Source: Tribonema minus (lineage: Eukaryota; Sar; Xanthophyceae; Tribonematales; Tribonemataceae). Taken from it: DNA of 64,000 nt. The position numbers and the translations under genes were made by a program. Numbering within the stretch: position 1 is the first letter of the stretch; each line of letters starts with the position of its first letter. The notes under the pieces were generated by a model. That model made no database searches, was not told the DNA's origin, and was given only the letters and a program-made list of their open reading frames with translations. The stretch spans positions 310,001 through 374,000 of the forward strand of contig JAFCMP010000531.1 in assembly GCA_017506865.1 (NCBI GenBank). Reading direction: 5' to 3'. Shown here one piece after another: positions 20,703 through 29,610 of this stretch.

Positions 20703-23433
20703 ATGAAAAGGTGGGAGCGGTGGGTGCTGCTCGCCACTTGCATGCGCGCGGCGCTGTCGACTGCAGTGGCTGCGCGGCAAGTTTCCCTGTTCATGATGTC
20801 GACGACTCAGAAGGTCAATTCCAGCAGCCGGAGTCCTCTGAAAGCTCTGCAGCATGGCATACAACAAGCTGTAGGGAGTTGGCCACCGCTGGCTGCGAGA
20901 GCCAGAGTCTCCATCGCCCCAGACACTCCTTCAAACCTCTCTCTGCTGCAGTGGAACGTGAGTTCAAGAGCAATCGCGCAAGGTAGTACTGCTCCTGCGA
21001 ACGAGATGGCATGTACCCCCGCTTGCCCGTTTTGAGTGCAGGCGCAAGGCAAATTTGCGATGACGATGCTGCATGATGTCACTGACGCAAAGACGACTCA
21101 TCGGCTTCCCTGGCATGCTGCCACTTACCTGCGTGCGCAGGTCCTGTGTGATGCCCTCAGTGGAGCCAGTCCGGACCTGGGCGGCTTTGTCAGAAGCCCA
21201 CCAGAGAGCCTTCGGTGGAGTTCGCGTAAATGGCGTATCCTGGAGGAGATTCTGCGTTTTGATGCAGACATCATCACACTGTGCGAGGTAGATCACTACG
21301 ACGACTGGGTAGCGCCCATGCTGGCGACGGTCGGCTATAGAGGTGAGGTCCCATTGTGCTGTCATGGTGTATTGCGCAAGCAGACCTCAGTGTGTCAGTA
21401 ATACTGTACTTTTTCCTACATGATGTAATGCCTGTGCATGTTGAGCTGCAACAGTCGGCTTGCCTCAGGCAGAAACGCAACTGCGTCACATCAGACATGC
21501 TTCAGAGTACCAGTAGATACTGCTAGTTGCAGTTTGGCAGTGGTGCTGCGCTGTTACATCTGCTTCATCGCTGATGAGAGTATGCGTGTTGCTTCTTTTC
21601 ACAGTCCACCTCTTGTTGCAACTAATTGTGGATTTCTCAGTGAGTGGTCACTGCAGGTGCATGTTGACCAGCATGGCATTTCTCCTGCATCAACATCACT
21701 TCAACAGCAGCCATAACAGCATGGCCACTTCACAGGCACAGTGCTCAATGAAATCGCTCCAGCATGCACAGCAGTCACATGCACGCTAAGAGTACAGTCA
21801 GACGCACCCCACATCGCATCGCAGCGCTCCACGTGCGCGGCATATACCTGTCACTGTTACACAATAAAGGTGTTGCACTCTGACACCCATCGCCCGTCGG
21901 CCGCTGGATTCAACACATATGCGCCAGGGTGCTTTGTGAAGAAGCCAGCGAGCCCGACGCTGCAGTACGGCGACCTCGAGGACGGCTGCGCCATCCTGTA
22001 CCGAGCGGACAAGGTGGAAGTGCTCAACTCGCACAGCCTCGTCTACGCCATCGCCGACACGCCCGGCGCGCCGCGCAAGATCTGCAACCAGGTCGCCATC
22101 ATGGCCCTGCTGCGGCTGAAAACTGATGCGGAGGGGGCGGCGGGGGGCGATGGTGCCAGCGGCGGTTACAAGCACTTTGTGCTGGCGACGACGCATCTCA
22201 AGGCGGATAAGAGCGCGGAGGGGGAGGCGGTGCGCGCGCAGCAGGCGCGGCAGCTGCTGGCGGAGGTGGGCAAGTTCCGCGACAGGGCGGCGGCGGGGCT
22301 GGGGCTGGCGAGCGCTGAGGCGCTGCCCGTCATTGTCACAGGTGATTGTGGTCGCTCGCTATGACATGGTAGGTCGGCTGTAGAGTGTGTCTGCAAGGTA
22401 GGTCACCCGGGGGTGCCAGTGCGGTTGTCGTGGGGCTCGCCAAGTTGTTGTGTGCGGTGTGCACCTGCATGGAGCTACTGCGTGTGATTATGGTGTGTGT
22501 ACCACGAGCATTTGTCACCCCTGCACATTGCTTTAAACGGCACAAGTACGTATGCAACACGACTTGAACACCAGTTGCTGTACGTGTTGGTGGCAGCACG
22601 TATACAAGTGTTGGTGGCAGCACGCATGCAACACAACTTGAACATCAGTTGCTACGAGTGTTGGTGGCAGCGAAGAGGTGCAGGTGTCCACGACGACGTG
22701 CGCCGCAGCGTCAGTTTCAGCTGCGCTGATCTGCACGGCCGCCTGCTACGGAGGTCATGGAGGGGCGGGAGTGCTGCGCCGTGCGTATACGCGCACAACG
22801 GCTGCTAGCGCTTGTGCACACCCTGTTGCACAGAACCATGCCTCGTCATCAGTCAACAGAGCGCACCCTGCATGGTCCGCTGCCACAATCCGTACTGCAG
22901 TCTGCACCCGACGTGCGCTGCTATGCGTGCGCGCTGAGACCTCTACTGAGACCTCTACTGCAGTCTGCCGCCTGACGTGCGCTGCCATGCGTAGTAGTGC
23001 TTGTGGCGAGACCTCTCTCACCGCGGTGCGCGTACGCCATTTCATGTAATGTTGAAGTGGGAGAGTCATCAGTTGATGTTTAACCCACGTGTAACCGCCC
23101 GCAGGCGACATGAACGCGACGCCGCACGCGAGCGCCGACTACGGCGCGCTGTGCTACGCGGAGCTCAGCACGAGCGCGCTGCGCCTGCGGAGCGCGTACC
23201 CGCTCGCTGGCGACGACGCCTTCACCACGTGGAAGATACGGCCGTGCAAGGACGGCAGCGGCGGCATGCGCGAGACGCGCCACACGATAGACTACGTGCT
23301 GTATGCGGGGGAGGGGTGCGAGGCGGTGGCGCGCGTGGCCATGCCCACGGCTCAGGAGTGCGGGGAGAGCCGCGTGCCGTCGTTTATGTACCCCAGCGAC
23401 CACTTCAGCCTCGTCGTGGACTTCAAGATCTGA
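20703..23433 (+). CDS. Nocturnin-like EEP-family phosphatase
   Basis: Member of the endonuclease/exonuclease/phosphatase superfamily, nearest to nocturnin, which removes the 2'-phosphate of NADP(H) in animals; CCR4-type deadenylases are the alternative. Exons: 20703-20957 (ends LSLLQWN), 21141-21342 (RWSSRKWRILEEILRF, IITLCEVDHYDDW with the catalytic Glu), about 21900-22341 (GDLEDGCAILYR, HFVLATTHLKADKS) and 23105-23433 (GDMNATP, TTWKIRP, RHTIDYVLYA, PSFMYPSDHFSLVVDF, TGA). The metal and catalytic residues E, D/N (GDMN) and D/H (SDH) are all present. The third exon's acceptor was not pinned down. The second intron junction needs phase 1; the other joins fit. Confidence 0.88.
22560..22680 (+). 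repeat. Intronic tandem repeat, nocturnin-like gene
   Basis: Three degenerate copies of a unit containing GTGTTGGTGGCAGC separated by partly matching sequence, in the last intron. A second local repeat containing GAGACCTCTACTG occurs near 22935-22965. Confidence 0.6.
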
Positions 23434-24495
23434 GCTTCAAGAGGAGGGCAGCTGGGGAATAGTGGGGTGTGTAGCTGACGGCCGCCGTGCGGTGGACTGT
23501 GACTGCCCGTAGTGCATGTTGTGCGTAATTGTGATGGTTGCACGTGATATAGTCAACTTTGGGCATAGCTAGTCTAGTCAACTTTGGCATAGCTATAGTC
23601 TACATATGCCCAGTTGCCTATATCAGCATGGGCTCGGGCTGCTGGAGTTGAAGTTGAAGTGTTACAGTTGTGTGCGGCCGTGTCGCGCAGCGCCTCGTTC
23701 ACAGGCTACACATGTGGCGTCAGGCAGCATGCAGGCGATGATGCGACGGACTTGCGGTACATTCAAACAAGTCATTTTGGCACACACCATGGCAAAGCGA
23801 CAGGTTGCAGCAGTACAGGAGGGGAGGCACAGCCACGAGTTCATCAAGCTACAGTACGGGACACAACAAGACAGTAATATTCACACTTGTGGCACTCTGC
23901 ACATTACATCACAACGCCTGCGGCTGCTGCAACCGCGTCTCTGCCGGTGCCGCGCACGCTCTGGTTGAGCACTGTGTATAGGCGTTGTGTATACATGCTG
24001 ATATAAGTGCGCCATACGTCTCTCTAACATGCGGTACCACAAAGAGTCGAAGGTTTAGTTAGACTCAACCTGTGTGTTGACATTGTGTGGCAGGTGCTGT
24101 GCACCAGCGTCACTGATTGTGTGTCGTTGGGGGCCGCAAAGTGGCAGCGGCGTTCTTGTTGCTGCTGGCATGGTCGGGGAACATGTTGTACCCGTGCGCG
24201 TGTTGCTCCCAACTGACATGCAAGCTGCCGCGTGCATTGCGTTAGCAGCAGCGGCGCTCTGCTGCCAGTAGGCTGCAAGCTGCACAGTGCCGTGCGGACG
24301 TTGGTTTGCTTGCATGCCACTATGTGGTGCTAGCCTTGTCCGCCGCGACTGCCGGTTGCTACGCGCGCAACCGTACTGCAATGCCATGTTGGCATTGTGC
24401 GCTAGCGCCGGAGCACATGCAGCATCGCATCTCGTTGCTTCACCTGAGTTATGGGCTCGCTCCCCCCGCTACCTCCAGGCACTGCTTTTTGCTTT
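23434..24495. other. Spacer, no recognised gene
   Basis: About 1 kb between the convergent nocturnin-like gene (+) and the myristoylated protein gene (-). It holds short direct repeats (ATAGTCAACTTTGG twice near 23549-23587) and nothing else supportable. Confidence 0.4.
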
Positions 24496-24503
24496 CCCCC
24501 CCC
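24496..24503. repeat. C8 run (G8 after stop of minus-strand gene)
   Basis: Eight C on the plus strand, a G8 run in the mRNA 12 nt after the stop at 24516. Part of the pattern of G runs following stop codons in this window. Confidence 0.8.
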
Positions 24504-24515
24504 GCGCTCCACGCA

Positions 24516-25424
24516 TCACCGCACCCGCCCGCCGCTGATAAAAGCTTGTCCATAGGGGCCCAGGCCCAGCGGCGCCATCACGCTGAACTCCAGCAGGCTG
24601 CAGCAGAGATGCGGACTGGCGCTGATCCAGCGCTCGAATGCCTCCAGCGGTATGACGCCTGTTGAGGTTTTGTCGTGCATGCTGAACAGCCTGTCTACGT
24701 AGCTGCTGGCGCACCGGCGCGCGACACTCAGGACGACCTCATCTGTAACCGCCATCCTGACCCCCAGCGGACCCCCATTCGCGAGCTGCTTCAGCTGCTG
24801 GTGGTACGCTTCGCTGACTTGGGTGATGATGGCGAGCCAATCCGCCCTCGCGATCCCCCGCGCGTTGCCCGACACGTTATAGACCCTGTACGCAAGCGCT
24901 AACCACTGATGCGCCGTTTTGGGCGCTATTTTGCTCAGTGCTATGGCAGTGGTGCGGAAAGTAAGGTCGCCGCTGGCCGGGGACCCCTCCGACAGCGCCA
25001 GAAACACCAGTCTCTGCACCAGAGGCATCGGCGCCGCTGACAACGCCAGGTCCGGCACGCCAGCAGCAAACGCTTTCGCCAAGTCCGCGTCGTCACATAT
25101 ATCGTCAACGCTCACAGTGACTGCCGACAGCTCCGCTGCTTGTTTGACAGGCGCCTGACCAACTGCTGATTGCGCCGCTTCCGAAGCGCCGAATGCCGCA
25201 AGCAAGCGAACCAGGTGCTGGGTCGTGAACACCGTCTTGCCCTTTAGTCTCGCTACCTCCTTCGCCCAGGCAACGGGGGGCTCCGGAGTGCCCGGTCGAG
25301 GATACGGCGCATCCAGAGGAGCTGTCATCTTGCCATTTGACAACGTGCTGCTGGAAGATGTGGTTGGCGTAAGCTTGCTAGGGACCTCCTCTGCATGCGC
25401 CAGGGTCGACGTATAACAACCCAT
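24516..25424 (-). CDS. Hypothetical protein with N-myristoylation signal
   Basis: Single-exon frame of 302 residues from ATG at 25424 to TGA at 24516. It starts MGCYTSTLAH: Gly2 with Cys3 is a classic dual myristoylation/palmitoylation signal, so membrane anchoring is likely. The N-terminal 50 residues are Ser/Thr/Pro-rich. The rest is helical and resembles an EF-hand-like all-helical protein: VDRLFSMHDKTSTGVIPLEAF near residues 235-255 has an EF-loop-like D-K-T-S-T-G-V-I pattern but is not a perfect loop. Overall it recalls calcium-sensor-like or TLDc-associated proteins of algae; I could not settle the family. Gene finding is secure, function is not. Confidence 0.65.
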   Translation of the reverse strand: MGCYTSTLAHAEEVPSKLTPTTSSSSTLSNGKMTAPLDAPYPRPGTPEPPVAWAKEVARLKGKTVFTTQHLVRLLAAFGASEAAQSAVGQAPVKQAAELSAVTVSVDDICDDADLAKAFAAGVPDLALSAAPMPLVQRLVFLALSEGSPASGDLTFRTTAIALSKIAPKTAHQWLALAYRVYNVSGNARGIARADWLAIITQVSEAYHQQLKQLANGGPLGVRMAVTDEVVLSVARRCASSYVDRLFSMHDKTSTGVIPLEAFERWISASPHLCCSLLEFSVMAPLGLGPYGQAFISGGRVR

Positions 25425-26328
25425 GACAAGCGCGCTTTCCGCAGAGCTCTGCTAGAGCATCATTGTCATGTCAGCGGTTTGTTTCTTGCTCTGGCAAACG
25501 CCTGCCCCAAAACTCCAAGTTCCAAGGTAAAAACTTCAATTTCATGTCTTTCATCCGAATTTTTTCATGACTGAAGCAGTGCTCAAAGCATGTGAGAAAA
25601 CTCCACGTGGCGGCGATCAGGCTCGCTGTCATGAAGGAATCAGCACATTATTGACAAATGCCCAAAATGCACGCGAGTACAGGGTCAAGGCATGAATGGT
25701 GACAACCATGGTGCACCAGTGTGATGTGCCATAATGAGGCTTGGCAATAAATACGGCGCATTCACATGAGTGTATGTGCATACAGTGTCAGGAATGAGAT
25801 GATGCACCCGATACACCATTACTTCATCCATTGCCTTCAACAATTGGTAGACATGCATGTACGACGTAGAAAGCATGTCGTGCTAAGTGGAGCACAATGT
25901 CAACCATGGACAGCTGCACACACAACCATACATATGACACAGGCGCATGCTGCCAGCACATCGGACCACTTGCGCACGCTGCCAGTACCCTAAAGGAACG
26001 GAAAAAAGAAAACTGAAACGAGCGAGTCTCATGAATGCGTTGTTTTATAATGTGTGTTGCGGACGCGTAAGGGTGTAACGCGCCAACACTTGTGCCTCTG
26101 GCGCACGACCCGCGCCAACGCAACGAATGCCCCGTTGCACGGAGGAGCAGCAGCGCCGGTGTATGTATGGCACATGTATGGCACATGGCAGTGCCATACA
26201 ATGGCAGTGCACCTAGCTGCGCGTTCAGCAGTGCGCCTCGCAACGAACCTTTGCGCGCACGCACGATCCCAAGCGGCGGCAGCGGCAGCGCACTAAACTC
26301 CAACAGCGCCTGCGCCACCAGCACACAA
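25425..26328. other. Spacer, no recognised gene
   Basis: Separates the myristoylated protein gene from the orphan terminal exon at 26345. The minus-strand stretch near 26260-26310 can be read as LLEFSALPLPPLG, loosely like the C-terminus of the gene at 24516, but it lies after a stop and is judged coincidental. Confidence 0.4.
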
Positions 26329-26343
26329 CCCCCCCCCCCCCCC
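26329..26343. repeat. C15 run directly after a stop codon
   Basis: Fifteen C on the plus strand, separated by one base from the complement of the TAG at 26345-26347. In the minus-strand transcript it is a G15 run starting one base after the stop. Confidence 0.85.
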
Positions 26344-26344
26344 T

Positions 26345-26611
26345 CTACAGCCCTGCCAGCGGCCCCATCAGGTGGCGGCACCCCGGCTGCACCTCCGGAA
26401 ATTGCACCCAGAACCCGGGGTCCGCGCCCGCAGCCGCAGCAGCAGCGCTCGTCACCCTCAGGCGCTTGCGCCCGCTGAGGGGCACCGCGCCGATGAACAG
26501 CGCTTCTCTGAGCGATGCGGTGCGCTCCGCGCGGAGCAGCGACTCGAGGCGCCGCAGCGCGGGCGCGTCGCGCAGGCACGCGTCCGTGAGGTCTGCGACG
26601 TTCGCCAGTGG
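26345..26611 (-). CDS. Orphan terminal exon, hypothetical protein
   Basis: An 88-residue open exon that follows a textbook acceptor, a run of C residues then CCCCCAG, and ends in TAG. It reads ANVADLTDACLRDAPALRRL and FWVQFPEVQPGCRHLMGPL, with even composition and GC-rich third positions typical of coding sequence here. The upstream exons of this minus-strand gene (above 26646) were not recognised; the repeat-rich sequence there must be intron. Function unknown. Confidence 0.5.
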   Translation of the reverse strand, partial: PLANVADLTDACLRDAPALRRLESLLRAERTASLREALFIGAVPLSGRKRLRVTSAAAAAAGADPGFWVQFPEVQPGCRHLMGPLAGL

Positions 26612-26613
26612 CT

Positions 26614-26645
26614 GGGGGGGGTGGGGCGGGGGGGGGGGGGGGGGG
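26614..26645. repeat. G8-T-G4-C-G18 run (C tract before 3' splice site)
   Basis: On the minus strand this is an almost pure C tract ending directly at the acceptor of the exon 26345-26611, acting as its polypyrimidine tract. Confidence 0.85.
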
Positions 26646-26800
26646 TGAGTGCCTTGGGGACAGCTTTGGGGGAATGGAAAGGGGGTTGTGAGCGCCATGT
26701 GGGCAGCTTTGGGGGCTGGTCAGTGCTGTAAGGTGCCTGTGGGGGGGGGGCGTAAGCGCCTTGTGGGCAGCTTTGGGGGTACACAGATGTGGCGCTGTAA
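26640..26800. repeat. Intronic tandem repeat
   Basis: Three degenerate copies of a unit containing GGGCAGCTTTGGGGG (first copy GGACAGCTTTGGGGG), with GCGCC..TGTGG before it and GCTGTAAGGTGCCT after it. They lie in the presumed intron upstream of the 26345-26611 exon. Confidence 0.7.
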
Positions 26801-27415
26801 GGTGCCTACTGTGACACAGACGATGGCTTTTGGAGGCGCGCGCATGAAGTCGTGGTACCAGCAGCACGCCTCTGATGACACAAGTCATGGCTTTCATGGG
26901 GCACTTGAGTGGGGACGAACCGGAGGACAAGGCAGAGCATATGCTACTGCAGCCTGGACTGAGCAAGCGCAGCAGTACATGAGCCCAAAAGCTGAGTGTA
27001 CCATCTGTCTGAGCATCGCTATGGCCAAGCTCCACAACGATTTACAAGCAAGTCAAAATCATAAGCGAGCCGTTGAGCTAGCAGGTATCTAGGCGGCCAT
27101 GCAACGTGAAACTTGGTGCTGCTGTTGTGGAAGCGTCCAGGGGACCTGCAGTGAGTGGTGACGTGCCTATGCAGCATGCTGATAAAAAGCATAGGGTTGC
27201 CACTCCGTGTCACTGGTCTGTGTATTTAGACTAGAATAATCCATCACGGACAGCACCACATGGGCCCCCACTCGCCACAGCTAGTCATGCTCACGCCGCG
27301 TCTGACAAGGTACACGATGACAAGGTGTGAATGAGACTCGGATATACACACCAAATAAATCTGTCCGTTCAATACTCTGGCAGTTACGGACCGCACGATC
27401 AGCGACCGACAGCAT
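26801..27415. other. Region without recognised gene
   Basis: Presumed to hold upstream intron or exons of the orphan 26345 gene and the 3' flank of the 27416-29377 gene. No protein family was recognised in any frame. Confidence 0.35.
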
Positions 27416-29377
27416 TCACACTGTGCGCAGCACCAATTCAACTGCAACTGACCCCAAACCCCGTAATGGCAAGAGTTGTCCCCGCAAACACACACGAGAA
27501 ACACCAAGTAGCGTATCAGCAAAGCTCACCGTTACTGCGGCGCTGCCGTCGCCCGCGAACACGCACACCTCCCGCGCCAGCTCCTCCACGTGCTCCCAGT
27601 ACCCCGCCGCCACCGACGCGCGCAGGTTCGGCTGCACCAGCAGACTCTGCAGGTACTTGTGCCCCGCAACGTACGCCAGCATGTCGTCAATGTCGTCCAG
27701 CGGCAGACAGCGCTCAGCGGCGCCAAAGACCTTGCCGCCGTCGCCGCCGACGCCGCTGCCGAGTTTGGCGCGTGCCAGCAGCGCGCGCACGCGCTCCATG
27801 ACGTCGGCGTCCACGTCTAGCTCCCAGCGAATCGCATTTCTGAGCGTTGCTGAGTCGTGGTCGTGCGCGTTTTCCTCCCCCTCCCCCTCCGCCGCGGGCG
27901 TCGCCGTCTGCGCGCCCGGCCAGCTCCCGCGGCCCAGCAGGACCTCCATGAGCGGGCGCATGGGCTGCATGTACTGCAGCGCCAGCGACAGCAGCGCAGC
28001 CGGGTCCTCCGCATTGAACTGCAAGTTGCCCGTCGAGTCGTCCACCATGATGCAGCAGCAGCAGCACGTGGCGCCGCCGTCGTCGGCGGCGCTGGTCGCT
28101 GCCGCCGCTGCCGCCGCCGCCGCCGTATCAGCTGCCGGCGTCGACTGCGGCGGCAGTGCTATGGCTGCATCGTCCGCTGCATCCGCTGCTGCTGCTGTGG
28201 GTGCCTCGTCGTCAAAAATATTCGCTCCTGCCAGAACTGGGACTGGAAAGTCCTCGCTGGGCAGCGGAGTTGCAGTTGCAGCGTCTTCCTCGTCGCACCA
28301 GCAGACGTTGAGCAAGCGCTTGAGCTCGAAGCGCAGCAGCGAGCTGAGGGCTTCCTGGAAACGGCTGTGTATGTGGCTCGCTGCAAGGCCTGTGCGCCAG
28401 CTAGCCCGGTCGCAGACATCGAGGCAGAGCAGTCGCAGCTCAGTCGCGTAGAAAGACGCCGCCTTGCGCTCCGGCGCCCCCCAGCCTGCCGCTGCTGCTG
28501 CGCCAGATTTGCTCGCTGTGGTAGCCGCAGCTCGGGGGTGCTGTGCCAGCTGAAGATCCGCCAGCGCACGCAGAGCGCGAACGAGGGCCTGGACATCGGC
28601 TCGAGCCCTGGCGGCTTCCTCGGAATCCTTGGCCGCCAGCACCCGTCGCACCTCCACCGCCATGAACAGGACGCGGTGGGAGTGGTCGAGAAGAGCTCTC
28701 ATGGCCAGGTCGCTGCCGATGCGGCTCATGTCCGGCGTCTCCACAGCGCTGAGATCGTGGGTGTGAAAGCTTACCCGCTTGCCTCTGGTGCTTCGCCTGC
28801 TGCCTTGCACCGTCGACGTGGGCGCCACGGGTGTGGTGGCGAAGCGCGGAGGGATGTTCTCGTGCCCCACCGGCGGGTCAGAGGGCTCTCGCTGAATGTG
28901 GGCGATGACTGCGATTTCGCAGCTCACAACATTCCGCAGCAGAGACATGACTGTAGGGTGGAGGGGCGCCCCCAGTTTTTCCCACGTGGTGTCGCCAGAT
29001 GCTGCCGCTGCTGGCGTCTGCCTGGCCCCGGAGCATTCCCCACTAGCGGCTGCTTGTGCCGCAAGAGACATGTGCTTGAGGGCAGCGCCAAACACTCGTG
29101 CTGTCACCGCATGCAGGGGAGCATCAGTCAAGCCGCCAGGGCTTTCTGCTACAGGGCCAGCTGTTGCAGGAGCGTCGCTGCTGCGGATCGCCAGCGTGTC
29201 CAGTCGGCAGCCTGGGGACTCCAGCGTCGTAGCATTGGCCTTGCTGCGGCGGATGGGGGTGGCAGGCAGCCTGGTTGGGCTGTCGCTGCCTTCCAAACTT
29301 TCCCGCTTCCGCTTGATCAACCGCAGCGGGCTGAGGACTTGCTGAGCCGGCATCGTGTCTACTAGGGTCGGGCTCAT
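27416..29377 (-). CDS. Hypothetical 653-residue protein with S/T-P sites
   Basis: Uninterrupted frame from ATG at 29377 (MSPTLVDTMP) to TGA at 27416. The N-terminal 220 residues are rich in proline-directed sites (LSPLRLIKRKR, SDSPTRLP, ATPIRRSK, ESPGG), with basic clusters that could be nuclear localisation signals, so CDK-type phosphorylation is plausible. The middle and C-terminal parts are helical (ASHIHSRFQEALSSLLRFEL) and interrupted by Ala- and Asp-rich low-complexity stretches, one with CCCCC. No family was recognised. The length of the open frame and the amino-acid composition strongly support a real gene. It may be a nuclear or cell-cycle protein; that is inference. Confidence 0.65.
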   Translation of the reverse strand: MSPTLVDTMPAQQVLSPLRLIKRKRESLEGSDSPTRLPATPIRRSKANATTLESPGCRLDTLAIRSSDAPATAGPVAESPGGLTDAPLHAVTARVFGAALKHMSLAAQAAASGECSGARQTPAAAASGDTTWEKLGAPLHPTVMSLLRNVVSCEIAVIAHIQREPSDPPVGHENIPPRFATTPVAPTSTVQGSRRSTRGKRVSFHTHDLSAVETPDMSRIGSDLAMRALLDHSHRVLFMAVEVRRVLAAKDSEEAARARADVQALVRALRALADLQLAQHPRAAATTASKSGAAAAAGWGAPERKAASFYATELRLLCLDVCDRASWRTGLAASHIHSRFQEALSSLLRFELKRLLNVCWCDEEDAATATPLPSEDFPVPVLAGANIFDDEAPTAAAADAADDAAIALPPQSTPAADTAAAAAAAAATSAADDGGATCCCCCIMVDDSTGNLQFNAEDPAALLSLALQYMQPMRPLMEVLLGRGSWPGAQTATPAAEGEGEENAHDHDSATLRNAIRWELDVDADVMERVRALLARAKLGSGVGGDGGKVFGAAERCLPLDDIDDMLAYVAGHKYLQSLLVQPNLRASVAAGYWEHVEELAREVCVFAGDGSAAVTVSFADTLLGVSRVCLRGQLLPLRGLGSVAVELVLRTV

Positions 29378-29610
29378 TTACCACTGTGTAGCCCACGGTA
29401 TCCCCGGCACAGCGATGTCGTACACCACCTGCTGTGTGTTCTGATGGCAAAGTGAGTTGGTGAAACGGGGGTTTTACCCTCCCACCACTTCCCCCGACTT
29501 GAAGTACTACACTTTTTTTCTAGTCTCACACGACGCGCTGAGCTGAACACCAGCATGATCTGCTGCAGCTAGCTGGGCCTGTTGGAAGCGGAATCTCAAG
29601 GAGCACGAAC
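29378..29610. promoter_or_regulatory. Probable bidirectional promoter
   Basis: A gap of 233 bp between the divergent starts of the 653-residue gene (-) and the O-acetyltransferase (+). It contains the motif CTTGAAGTACTAC, a dispersed GAAGTACT-type word of this window. Inferred from layout. Confidence 0.35.

Noticed and set aside
26260-26330. A second copy of the C-terminus of the 24516 gene (LLEFSALPLPPLG)
   Set aside because: The match is short, the region follows a stop codon and a G15 run, and no flanking exon supports it.
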